A stretch of 64,000 bases of DNA from Bacteroidota bacterium (GTDB taxonomy: Bacteria > Bacteroidota > Ignavibacteria > UBA10030 > UBA8401), in assembly GCA_021796215.1 (NCBI GenBank), contig JAJYOK010000006.1, positions 64,201-128,200 of the forward strand, read 5' to 3'. Under the pieces are notes generated by a model. It was not told the origin of the DNA. It ran no database searches and worked only from the letters and a program-made list of their open reading frames with translations. How positions within the stretch are numbered: position 1 is the stretch's first letter; each line of letters starts with the position of its first letter. Below, piece by piece: positions 46,701 to 54,438 of this stretch. The position numbers and the translations under genes were made by a program.

Positions 46701-46926
46701 ACTTGCCCTCGGCGCCGGCTCGGAGTTTCGTCAAAGCATGGCGATTGTCGTCATTGGCGGATTAACAAGTTCGACGCTGTTGACGCTTGTGCTTGTTCCG
46801 GTGATGTACACGTATGTTGATGCGTTGCGGGAGAAGATACCGGCGTTATTCAAACGCGTGGCGTGGGCGGCGAGAATGCCGTTCAAAGATCGTCCGGCAT
46901 CGGTACGTGAAGTGCCGGCAAAGTGA
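43771..46926 (+). CDS. RND efflux pump permease (HAE1 type)
   Basis: 1051 residues, the expected length, with twelve predicted membrane helices in two halves and two large periplasmic loops. MTMIFVALAVLGIFGYSRMG and DLLPKMDWPIVSVVT open the protein. The proton-relay pair is in GILVDDSIVVLENIHRH of TM4, and GLVTKNAILLVDFTN with GETRLRPIVMTTSTM marks the second half. It exports hydrophobic or amphiphilic compounds by proton antiport. Short loops relative to AcrB and the lineage suggest broad or lipid-related substrates, but specificity cannot be read. The HK operon beyond the island converges on it. Confidence 0.95.
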   Translation: MKLTELAIKRPAFMTMIFVALAVLGIFGYSRMGVDLLPKMDWPIVSVVTVYPGAGPKEIESLVSEPLEEAISGVEKLDNVRSYSYEGVSVIIAQFSFSADVDQMTNEVQRHVEQIRAKLPKEIDPPKISKSDMNAFPILRVSLTGDMKGRELYQFTKDRVKPALEQVEGVSAVTIVGGQEREIRVEVDNDKLRSYGISILQVSQALQRENLDFPTGKIDESLNQYIVRLAGKFQSVDDVKNVAVASTPAGTVYIRDIADVKDTYKENFTLSRLNGVNSIALAIQKQSDANSVKTSERIREEMSKLEHDYQNRIKFTVAQDITEFTRHSLSDVRRDLLLAILMVAAVLFLFLHSLRNSLIVLLSIPTSLISTFFFMYLFGFTLNLVSLMALALVIGILVDDSIVVLENIHRHQENGEAPETAAVNGRSEIGFAAIAITLVDVVVFLPISLVGGMVGKIFSEFGITIVFSTLLSLLVSFTLTPMLAAKWMRIVEHARGSLAGRIVYGFEAWQDKLGAQYRRALAWALNRRKSILALSGGLLVASIALVPLGFIGSEFMTDVDRGEFAVNLDMPLGTTMEKTDEAVRRVEGIIAAIPEVKEYLSTIGKQQSQWKNADQSNLAQVQLKLIDKKLRKRSTKDIMLQIKDEAAAIPGLKTSFNSISMWGSANVAPVQIEIKGSDLPQVVAFSQKVADAVAKTKGVADVTSSWEEGKPEVKIEVDREKAAKMGLSLAEIGMAVRTALEGDVATKFKEGDTEYDLRVVLNKLDRNNAEDVRKITLINHYGQPVQLDQVANIYYGKGPSEIQRKDRERLITVAANLSGSVPLGQVTAAAEKSINQLGVPPGVTVFYGGDAENMRDMFSDMMIALSLAILFVYMIMVSLFESYIHPFVIMFSLPVALVGALAGLALSHSTLSMFSMIGIIMLMGLVTKNAILLVDFTNTLRARGMAMRDALLQAGETRLRPIVMTTSTMIFGMMPLALALGAGSEFRQSMAIVVIGGLTSSTLLTLVLVPVMYTYVDALREKIPALFKRVAWAARMPFKDRPASVREVPAK

Positions 46927-47016
46927 GTTTTTATAGAAAGAAGCGAAGAGGCGTTTTCAAAGATGAACCGCTACCGACGTCTCTTTATATCTGGTAAAAA
47001 AGTTCTTTGATTTCCG

Positions 47017-47104
47017 CCTATTTTCCGTCAATCACTTCCCGGATGCGCTTCACTATTGCTTCAGGTTCGTACGGCTTCTGCACAAAGTCTTTCGCGCCGC
47101 CTTT
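47017..47104. repeat. 88-bp direct repeat, left copy (displaced end of the hybrid kinase gene)
   Basis: Matches 55858-55945 at 87 of 88 positions in the same orientation; the single difference is A/G at 47030/55871. The copy encodes, on the minus strand, the last 28 codons and stop of the kinase (ending PEAIVKRIREVIDGK) but no more. It marks the left edge of the AT-rich island. This is the pattern left when an element integrates in the 3' end of a gene and restores it. Confidence 0.85.
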
Positions 47105-47292
47105 AGACGCCCCACTTTCTTGCGTTTGACAATTCACAGACAGGATTTTCTACCACTGGGAATTTTATCTGCGAATACTGTGCAATTAAGCAATTTTTTT
47201 GGCTCGAAACTTGTAAGCCGTGATAGCGGCAAAAGGTGGGACATTATTGCCATTTCAAATAGGATTACGGGCGTAATTCTTCGGAGGTAAAA

Positions 47293-47346
47293 ATGAGCAG
47301 TAAAAGCAAGCATTCTTATTTTAGCATTGGGGGGTGGCATGCATGA
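47293..47346 (+). CDS. 17-residue peptide with a strong ribosome site
   Basis: MSSKSKHSYFSIGGWHA. GGAGG lies five bases before the ATG, one of the best ribosome sites in the window. The frame overlaps the start of the AraC-type gene (ATG 47339) by eight bases. It could be a translation-coupling leader or a tiny signalling peptide; the Gly-Gly near the end is reminiscent of processed leaders, but that is weak. It could also be the first codons of a truncated gene. Confidence 0.35.
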   Translation: MSSKSKHSYFSIGGWHA

Positions 47347-47746
47347 GGAAAAAATAATCGCCATCGTAAGAAACAGATTTGCTGATTATCAATTTACTGT
47401 TGAGAAATTAGCAGAGGAGGCGGGAATAGGGGTGTCACACCTGAGAGAAAAAGTTCACCTTTATTATAAAATGTGTCCGCAGGAACTTATTGAAACAGTT
47501 CGGTTGGAAAATGCCCTGCGGCTTCTCTGCAAAAATCATGCACAAAGCCTTTATGACGTTATTCCGCAATGCGGCTATCGCTACGAGAGAACATTTCTTG
47601 ATGCGTTTGAGAAACGGTTGGGTGCAACGCCGACTGTATGCCGAAACGCTCTTTGTGCAAACGAAGCTAGGTTGAAAAACTGGATAGAGAAATTGTGGAT
47701 GAATGGACTAAACGGTTTGCCCACCGAAGAGCATTTTGGTTCGTAG
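47339..47746 (+). CDS. Stand-alone AraC-type helix-turn-helix protein
   Basis: 135 residues. The whole protein is about one AraC DNA-binding domain: FTVEKLAEEAGIGVSHLREK forms the first helix-turn-helix, and LYDVIPQCGYRYERTFLDAF with EKRLGATPTVCRN the second. There is no ligand-binding or receiver domain. It lies at the left end of the island, upstream of the radical SAM gene and in the same direction, and is the only regulator there. ATG at 47339 overlaps the upstream 17-codon frame. Confidence 0.75.
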   Translation: MHEEKIIAIVRNRFADYQFTVEKLAEEAGIGVSHLREKVHLYYKMCPQELIETVRLENALRLLCKNHAQSLYDVIPQCGYRYERTFLDAFEKRLGATPTVCRNALCANEARLKNWIEKLWMNGLNGLPTEEHFGS

Positions 47747-47840
47747 GTAGACGAAAACAACAGTTGATTTCCACCGTTGAATTTCGCAGGCGATATTCTC
47801 ACTTGCAAATAGCAGCAACTTGAATTACCATTGTTGAGCG

Positions 47841-47868
47841 TTGATCAAAAAATTACAATAGGTATAAT
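47841..47868 (+). promoter_or_regulatory. Sigma70-type promoter of the radical SAM / precursor operon
   Basis: TTGATC (47841-47846), 16 bases, perfect TATAAT (47863-47868). It lies 46 bases before the radical SAM start and is the clearest promoter inside the island. Confidence 0.7.
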
Positions 47869-47914
47869 GGAAAAACGCAGATTACACAGATTACATTGTA
47901 GGCTTGGTTGATAA

Positions 47915-49344
47915 ATGCGGACATCAAGTTATACTATTTTTGCTCAGATTCCAAGGTCGGAAGAGCAAATACTTGTTCATGGTTATACAGGGGCAATTGA
48001 TATTGTTTCACAAAGGCTCATAAGTAATTTGAAGGAAGAGAATTTTGGCGCATTAACTCCGAAAGAAATAGAGGTGTTAAGTAAGAGAGGTTACATTACA
48101 ACAAAAAGCAAGGAGGAAGAATATAAACGCGTTGAGTTGTTAGCGCGGCTATTTCATAAGAAAGCATCTCGATTTCATTTGTTCATGTTTCTTGTTTCCT
48201 ATGATTGTAATTTTCGCTGTCCCTATTGTTTTGAGTCAAGTATATCAGCGGCAGGAGAAAATTGGAGTGGTGAAACATTTACAAAGATATTAGTTGATGC
48301 AGCATATGAGGTGGTTGACAAAATAAATTTCACAAGTCCATGGAAAAGTCGAATTATTCTTTACGGTGGTGAACCTCTGCTTGTGAAGAACTCAAATATT
48401 GTTCACTACATTGTTGATAGTGGGTTGAAGCGCGGCTATAAATTTGGAGCGATCACCAATGGCTATGAAGTGGATTCTTATCAAGATATTATCGGTAAGG
48501 ACGCGGTCAATTTTTTGCAAATTAGTCTTGACGGCGGTTCTATAGTTCATAATAATCGTAGGAGACATTATACAGGAGAGGGCACATTTTATAAAATTTT
48601 TGAAAATATTTCCCTTGCATTAGAGTTGGGCGCTTTTGTTAATGTCCGTATCAATATTGATGAAAAAAACATCTCACAACTTTTTGATTTAGTAAAATTT
48701 ATTTTTTCGAACAAATTCAATGAACGATCAAACTTTCAGTGCTATATTTCTGTAGTTAGAAATTACAACGGAAATGTTTCATCCGAAAATATATCTGTAT
48801 GTAGCAACGGGCTTTGTGAAATCTTTCCGACGGTAAGCAAGCGCAAAGTTTTGAAATTCTTAGAAAGTTTTTTTCAAATACATCCAGAATTTTCATTTAT
48901 TCAGGGGCCAGACTACTGGCTAAAAAGCGAGATTAAGCATGTTATCCAAAGCCGAGGAGCACTCCAATTTCGCGGATCATTTTGCGGGGTCACAGGCGGA
49001 AACCAGATTTTCGATCCGCGTGGTGATATATATACCTGCTGGGGAGATGTTGGGAAGCGATCAGTTAGAATTGGGAGATTTTGGCCAGCATTGAGCTATG
49101 TTAAGGAACAATTGCAAGAATGGAAAGAAAGAACAATAACAAATCTGAGTATTTGTAGTAAGTGCAAATATGCTCTTTTCTGCGGCGGGGGTGCGGCGCA
49201 CTGGCAAAAGCAGAGTATAACACACTTAAGCACTCATTTTGTGATGAATATCCATTAATGTTTGTGAACAGCGTGCGCAAGGCGTATTTGGAATGTGTTT
49301 TACAGAAAGAAATCAGCATGTCTAACTATTCCTTTACAAAATAA
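47915..49344 (+). CDS. Radical SAM/SPASM peptide-modifying enzyme, frameshifted near the end
   Basis: An N-terminal peptide-binding-like region (PRSEEQILVHGYTGAIDIVS) leads into the radical SAM core: C98, C102 and C105 in YDCNFRCPYC bind the 4Fe-4S/SAM cluster, and GGEP follows. A SPASM region carries further Cys: FCGVTGG, YTCWGDVG, CSKCKYALFCGGG. The frame then runs into HWQKQ and stops at 49258. The +1 frame continues as CGALAKAEYNTLKHSF to 49344, giving the expected SPASM ending CGGGC. One G missing from the GGGGG at 49187-49191 explains this; restored length is 476 residues. It may be a true mutation, phase variation or a sequencing error. It probably modifies the peptide encoded next. 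Confidence 0.82.
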
Positions 49345-49442
49345 TATGTCAACCACCTAATTGATTATGATATTGGAAATGGTTACAAACAACATCAATG
49401 CGCTGGCATCATTTCATATTAAAGAAAGGAGGTGAGAAAATA

Positions 49443-49649
49443 ATGGACAAGGAAAAATCCTTGAAGATAAACGAAGAAAAACCATCAATAAAATCTCTCA
49501 ACGATCTTCTCTATGATAATGATTTATCAATTGAGGAATTAGAAGAGAGATTAGAATTAGATCCGTGGTTCTGTGGTGTTTATTGCAACGAAAACTCAGG
49601 GTGTAACCCCATAGGATGTAGCCCAATAGGATGTACCCAGGTAGCATAA
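49443..49649 (+). CDS. Cys-rich RiPP precursor-like peptide
   Basis: 68 residues from ATG at 49443, with an excellent AAAGGAGGTGA upstream. The acidic leader (about 1-40) has the amphipathic LSIEELEERLELDPW often seen in radical SAM/SPASM substrates. The core has five Cys at 44, 48, 54, 59 and 64 (C-x3-C-x5-C-x4-C-x4-C), with a tandem PIGC repeat: CNPIGCSPIGC. It begins 98 bases after the radical SAM gene. Thioether or other Cys-based crosslinks are plausible, but the chemistry is unknown. The leader/core cut site is not defined. Confidence 0.78.
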   Translation: MDKEKSLKINEEKPSIKSLNDLLYDNDLSIEELEERLELDPWFCGVYCNENSGCNPIGCSPIGCTQVA

Positions 49650-49710
49650 TCAGGTTTGCCTTCCCTTTGTTTTCTACAGCAATAATAATATCAAGCATGG
49701 CATTTACCCA

Positions 49711-49805
49711 AGAGCCTCTCTCCTTTTTTGACAGCACTTTTCAAGAGTTATTTTTTCATAGAGCTATATAGCTTAATATAAGAACAGTTATGAAAGAGAG
49801 GCTCT
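49711..49805 (+). promoter_or_regulatory. Long-range inverted repeat after the precursor gene
   Basis: AGAGCCTCTCT (49711-49721) pairs perfectly with AGAGAGGCTCT (49795-49805). A perfect palindrome AGCTATATAGCT (49762-49773) lies inside. It ends about 35 bases before the TPR gene. A partial terminator or RNA-processing site here would let the peptide be made in excess over the downstream proteins. No T-run of note follows the stem. Confidence 0.45.
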
Positions 49806-49839
49806 AATATTTTCATGGGTGATGAGAGGATTTGAAAAA

Positions 49840-51018
49840 ATGAAGCGGTTTTATTTCATCATAGTGATGTGGCTTGCTACTTTTTTTTCTTCAGGAGAAT
49901 TGGCGGGGCGACAAGTTGCTTCTGTAGCTGTTCCTAATGTTTACGTGGATAGTATCGAAACTGCAAAACGAGTGCTTTTTTTAACTTATAGCGAGCAATA
50001 TAATGAAGCTTTGGCTCTCGTTGAGAGAATGGCAGACGAGAATCCAAGTTCGATACAATGGAAGTATTTTCATGCAATAATATTGTGGAGGAAGCTACGA
50101 GTTCAAAGTTGGGCAACTGGGTATCACGATGAGGTGCTTGTAAATAGAATCGGCAATGAACTTCTTACTCTTAAAAAATTAATTGATGAGGTACCGGATA
50201 GTCTTCGTGCAAAGCCTTATTATTTATTTTATGCAGGTGCAATTTACGGGTATCTAGGTATGTATTATGCAGGCATAAGAGAAGAGAATTTAAAAGCAAT
50301 TAAGGTCGGGGGAGATGGGCTTAACTATTACAAAAAAATACTACAAATAGATACTACCTGTTATGACGCATATTACAGCTTTGGAGTTTATCATTTCTAC
50401 GCGAGTGATGCCCCATGGTATATCAAACCATTGCTTTGGGTATTCGGTGTGTCAGGTTCTGAAGAAAAAGCAGATACTTATTTAACTCTGGCTGCTAAGA
50501 AGAGCACTTTGGCTAAATATGAGGCTATGGAAATGTTAGCAGAGCTATATGTTAGAAGGAGATTGATTGATTCTGCTGTGATTGTATATCGGAAGCTAAT
50601 ACAAAAATTTCCCAGTGCTTATTATTATTACTTAAATCTAGGATGGGTGTATAAAAAGTTCCAGAGAATTGATGAAATGGCAAACGTTTATCAAGAAGGT
50701 GTTAATTATTCGAGAAAAACAGAAACAATAGAAGGAGATAAAGAATGTTTAAGCAACATATATCTCTTGCTAGGTTCTTATTATTCAAGGGTCAATAGAG
50801 TTAGAAAAGCGATTACTCTTTATCAGGATGGATTAGCAAGGAACCTAGGACACTTTGATTGGTGGTGTTATCGCATTGCATTGTGCTATGAAAAGCTCGG
50901 CGACAAAACACAAGCTATTTATTATTATAAGTTGATCCGCGGAGGTGAACTAACGACAGAAGAGATACAAAGGGTACAATCTCGTTTAAATGAGCTGGCA
51001 AAAGATTCCCAACAATAA
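49840..51018 (+). CDS. Exported TPR protein of the island
   Basis: 392 residues from ATG at 49840, chosen because it gives a clean signal peptide (MKRFYFIIVMWLATFFSSG); GTG at 49819 is the upstream alternative. The rest is TPR-like helical repeats, for example SEQYNEALALVERMADENPS, LIDSAVIVYRKLIQKFPSAY and VRKAITLYQDGLARNLGHFD. The family is unknown to me. Exported TPR proteins often act as scaffolds, so it might hold or transport the modified peptide in the periplasm; that is inference. Confidence 0.65.
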   Translation: MKRFYFIIVMWLATFFSSGELAGRQVASVAVPNVYVDSIETAKRVLFLTYSEQYNEALALVERMADENPSSIQWKYFHAIILWRKLRVQSWATGYHDEVLVNRIGNELLTLKKLIDEVPDSLRAKPYYLFYAGAIYGYLGMYYAGIREENLKAIKVGGDGLNYYKKILQIDTTCYDAYYSFGVYHFYASDAPWYIKPLLWVFGVSGSEEKADTYLTLAAKKSTLAKYEAMEMLAELYVRRRLIDSAVIVYRKLIQKFPSAYYYYLNLGWVYKKFQRIDEMANVYQEGVNYSRKTETIEGDKECLSNIYLLLGSYYSRVNRVRKAITLYQDGLARNLGHFDWWCYRIALCYEKLGDKTQAIYYYKLIRGGELTTEEIQRVQSRLNELAKDSQQ

Positions 51019-51054
51019 TTTTTTCGGAAATGTTTAAACTCTTGAGGGAATAGG

Positions 51055-53106
51055 ATGCTTTCTTTTGACGAAATGAAAGAAAAATGTTTTCGTAGTTTTG
51101 AAGAGTCGATTCATGATATTAAGAAAACGGACATGGCGCCTAGCGATGTCCAAATGGGCGAGATTCAGAAATTAAAAGGTAACTTCTATGTAGCATATCC
51201 ATTTCTTTTCGAGTCACATTATACAAACATTGATAAAGAAGCTCTCGAGAAGTTGGCACTAGCAGGAAATATCTATTTCACTTATTTGCTAACTTTTGAT
51301 GAACTTTTTGACGGAGATGCAAAATCATCGGCCATTGTGGTTGCACATCTGCTTCATGAACATGCTATTAATTTATTATATGAAATGTTCCCAGCGCAAT
51401 CACCTTTTTGGAGCCTTTTTAAAAAGTACGAGAATGAATTTCTTTGTTCTGTTACCAGAGAATACAATGCTATTAAAAAAATAATGGAGGGAAAGTATAT
51501 TGATGATAACGATCTAATAATGATGGTGAGAAACAGAAGCTCTTTTGCAAAGTGCGCTACGGCGGGACTGTGGGTGCTGTCAGGTTGCAAGGGAGAGTCA
51601 AATGCATTCGACAAAACTCAAGAGTTTTTTCATGTTGGGCTCCAGATGCTAGACGATTTGAAAGATTGGAAAGATGATTACAGAAAAAAACGGCCATCAT
51701 ATCTTCTTTCTTTAGCCCTTTCTGATGAACGCATTCTGGAAGCATTGAATAGAGCGCAATCAGACGATTATGGAGTTTTAGGTAGAGGAATTTATTATTC
51801 TGGTATTGCTGAAAATCTTCTGCAAACGGCCAAGAACTTCTTCATAGATGCGCTTAAATCTTGTGAGCCTTATAATGTTCCACAATGGAAAATGTTAGTG
51901 GAGAACCATATTAAGGAAATTACCAATGCATGTAATGATCTAAGGGAAACTAAACTTTGGTTGCTAGAAAAACGGGAAAAAGTAAGAATAATTCATTCTG
52001 GGAAAGCTAGATCTTCTCCAAACATGGTAGGTTTAATTGCAAATACACCATACAGACAAACACTTCTGCGAGGGCTCTCCTTTCTACAAATAGAACAGAA
52101 ACACGACTATCCAGAGATGACTCATAGGATGGCATTGCCAAGATTTGATAAAAATAATTCCGGCAACAGTTTCGTAGTATGTAGCAACTTATTCCAAAGA
52201 ACAGTTGTGCTTGATATTTTCATTGATCTCAAAAGGCTGTTAAACGGTGCTGTCGACAAGAAAATTATTTCAGCAGAGTTATCTATCTTAGAAACTTCCA
52301 AAGCTAGATTGGTTCGCGGCGGATGGAGTTACTTTCCAAATTATCCATGGTTACCACCTGACGCTGATGACTTAGCACAAATGATACAAATATTTGTCAA
52401 AACAGCACACCCGCGCATTCACGAGCTCGTAGAGGAACCAATTAAACTTTTAATTGATTCAAACCGTTTTCCCGATGGAACTTTTCGCACGTGGATTCTT
52501 GATCCAAACGATAACAGCGAAATTCAACAAGTGCTTAAAAAAACTGTGGAAACTCATTGGGGCGAACGTTACGGTAAAGATATAGAAGTCACAACAAACA
52601 TGTTGTACGCTTTATTGGTTTATAATAAGGAGAGATATCATACTATCATAAGTAAAGGTATAGCAGCGGTGTTAGCGGCTCAAGCTCCAAATGGTTTATG
52701 GCACAGTGGTTGGTATTGGGGTCCTTTTTATGGAACTTACGTTGCCACTCGATTACTTTCGTCCTCAAGATTTAAAACCGAAAGTTTGCAAATTACAAAA
52801 GACTATTTGATAAATAATCAGCATAACGATGGAGGGTGGGGGTACCGACAAAGTGATCCACTTAACACAGCTCTGTCAATTTTGACTCTCAAGAATATTG
52901 AAGATGCCAACCATGTAATTAGTCATGAAATTTATGAGCGAGCAATTTCTTATTTATCCAGTGAGCAAAAGGTTGCAGGTTCGTGGAGGCAAGTTCCATT
53001 TATAAAGATGTTAATTGGCAGGAAAGAAATAACATATCAAAGTGAAACGATTACAACAGCATATGTTCTTAAAGCACTGGCAAGTATAATGTTTTTTATG
53101 AAATAA
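51055..53106 (+). CDS. Two-domain terpenoid enzyme: class I prenyl/terpene synthase fused to class II cyclase
   Basis: 683 residues. The N-terminal half is all-helical with two Asp-rich motifs of class I isoprenoid enzymes: DELFDGD (82-88) and QMLDDLKDWKDD (197-208), the latter like the QxxDDxxD second motif of prenyl diphosphate synthases. The C-terminal half has the class II acid motif DADD (436-439) and three squalene-cyclase QW repeats: QAPNGLW (543-549), QHNDGGW (589-595) and QKVAGSW (638-644). It may build a prenyl diphosphate and protonate-cyclise it. No signal peptide. GAGGG precedes the ATG. Product unknown. Confidence 0.75.
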   Translation: MLSFDEMKEKCFRSFEESIHDIKKTDMAPSDVQMGEIQKLKGNFYVAYPFLFESHYTNIDKEALEKLALAGNIYFTYLLTFDELFDGDAKSSAIVVAHLLHEHAINLLYEMFPAQSPFWSLFKKYENEFLCSVTREYNAIKKIMEGKYIDDNDLIMMVRNRSSFAKCATAGLWVLSGCKGESNAFDKTQEFFHVGLQMLDDLKDWKDDYRKKRPSYLLSLALSDERILEALNRAQSDDYGVLGRGIYYSGIAENLLQTAKNFFIDALKSCEPYNVPQWKMLVENHIKEITNACNDLRETKLWLLEKREKVRIIHSGKARSSPNMVGLIANTPYRQTLLRGLSFLQIEQKHDYPEMTHRMALPRFDKNNSGNSFVVCSNLFQRTVVLDIFIDLKRLLNGAVDKKIISAELSILETSKARLVRGGWSYFPNYPWLPPDADDLAQMIQIFVKTAHPRIHELVEEPIKLLIDSNRFPDGTFRTWILDPNDNSEIQQVLKKTVETHWGERYGKDIEVTTNMLYALLVYNKERYHTIISKGIAAVLAAQAPNGLWHSGWYWGPFYGTYVATRLLSSSRFKTESLQITKDYLINNQHNDGGWGYRQSDPLNTALSILTLKNIEDANHVISHEIYERAISYLSSEQKVAGSWRQVPFIKMLIGRKEITYQSETITTAYVLKALASIMFFMK

Positions 53107-53111
53107 AATTT

Positions 53112-54428
53112 ATGGCAAAGTTACACAATCATGAAAACAAACGTGTAAAACTTAATAATGATATGTTTCCAGACCGCCTCGTGCCTAATTTATTGAATGA
53201 GATTGAAATTGTTCCAATGGATACCGCCTTTCACCCTTCGAGATATTTGGTCAAAGCTGGAGAAGGGAAAAATTTAGAAATATCTGAGACCTACTATCAT
53301 CTTATAGGTTTAATAGATGGTAAACGTTCCGTTGAAGAAATTTCCATTGAACTAAAAGAAAAATTCAGCATAGATATCCCCCCCCATGAAATTAAAAGAA
53401 TAATAGAAACCTCATTGGTTTCAAGCGGTATAGCGAAATCCGATCTCAACGGAAGAAAGACCACCCATTCAAGATCATACTTGAGCTACAAACATCCGTT
53501 ACTATTACAAAGATCTTTGCTTCCATTTACAAAGATGCTACAAATCCTTTTTGAAAAGCACCTATTTACTTTCCTTGTAAGCGTAGCCCTTGTGTTTGAG
53601 ATACTCTTCTATTTCGTATTTCGGGATCCCTTGATATCAATAATAAAGATTTCAGGAAACGACTTGATTATTAGTTATATAGTTTTCTTTCTATCTTCAC
53701 TGTTTCATGAACTTGGACACTTGTCGGCCTGCCAACGTTATGGCGCCTTATACAAGGAGATGGGAATCGGTATCTATTTTTATTTCCCTGTATTTTACTC
53801 TGATGTCACAGATGCATGGAAATTAAAGCGGAAACAGCGTGCGGTAGTAGACTTTGGAGGTGTTTACTTTCAACTTTTATTACTTCCCTTTTTGCAGGTG
53901 CTTCATGTTATAACAGGCAGCGCCGCATTTATATTTGTCATTTATTTTTTGAATCTAAACATCGCAGCTACACTAAATCCCTTTTTGAGATTTGATGGAT
54001 ATTGGCTTTTGTCTGATTTGCTGGGGGTACCTAACCTTAGAAAGAGATCGAAGGAAATGGTTACTTATTGGAGTGCTAGTATATTTCGAAAGAGAGCTAA
54101 AAAGCCATATTTTATGTCAAAACTTCAGGAACGAACACTTTATTATCTTTTCACATATACAATTGTCTGTAATATATTTTTTATTTTTTTTGCTATAAGA
54201 TTGCTTGATCAATTCACACTTGCTATGTTTTCGTATCACGCGTTGATTAATGATGTTGCGGTATCCTATAGAGAAGGGGTCGGAGCGTTTTTCTCTTCTA
54301 TTACTAAATTCTTTTTTGTGAATTTCATAATATTTTCGGTAGGTCTAATGATTTCGCGTTGGTTGTGGGGGGTAGCGAATCGAATCATAACAGTCGCCAA
54401 GAGAATGCGAATGGTAAATTACTCGTGA
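53112..54428 (+). CDS. PqqD-like domain fused to M50 membrane metalloprotease
   Basis: 438 residues. An N-terminal PqqD/RRE-like winged helix (about 50-110: YYHLIGLIDGKRSVEEISIE) is the fold that binds RiPP leader peptides. A site-2-protease domain follows, with the zinc motif HELGH (199-203) in a membrane helix and the third ligand in NPFLRFDG (289-296); six or more hydrophobic segments are seen. B. subtilis YydH in the epipeptide cluster is a comparable M50 protein. It could cleave the leader or release the modified peptide at the membrane. It begins six bases after the terpenoid gene. Confidence 0.8.
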   Translation: MAKLHNHENKRVKLNNDMFPDRLVPNLLNEIEIVPMDTAFHPSRYLVKAGEGKNLEISETYYHLIGLIDGKRSVEEISIELKEKFSIDIPPHEIKRIIETSLVSSGIAKSDLNGRKTTHSRSYLSYKHPLLLQRSLLPFTKMLQILFEKHLFTFLVSVALVFEILFYFVFRDPLISIIKISGNDLIISYIVFFLSSLFHELGHLSACQRYGALYKEMGIGIYFYFPVFYSDVTDAWKLKRKQRAVVDFGGVYFQLLLLPFLQVLHVITGSAAFIFVIYFLNLNIAATLNPFLRFDGYWLLSDLLGVPNLRKRSKEMVTYWSASIFRKRAKKPYFMSKLQERTLYYLFTYTIVCNIFFIFFAIRLLDQFTLAMFSYHALINDVAVSYREGVGAFFSSITKFFFVNFIIFSVGLMISRWLWGVANRIITVAKRMRMVNYS

Positions 54429-54438
54429 TAGTAATCTC

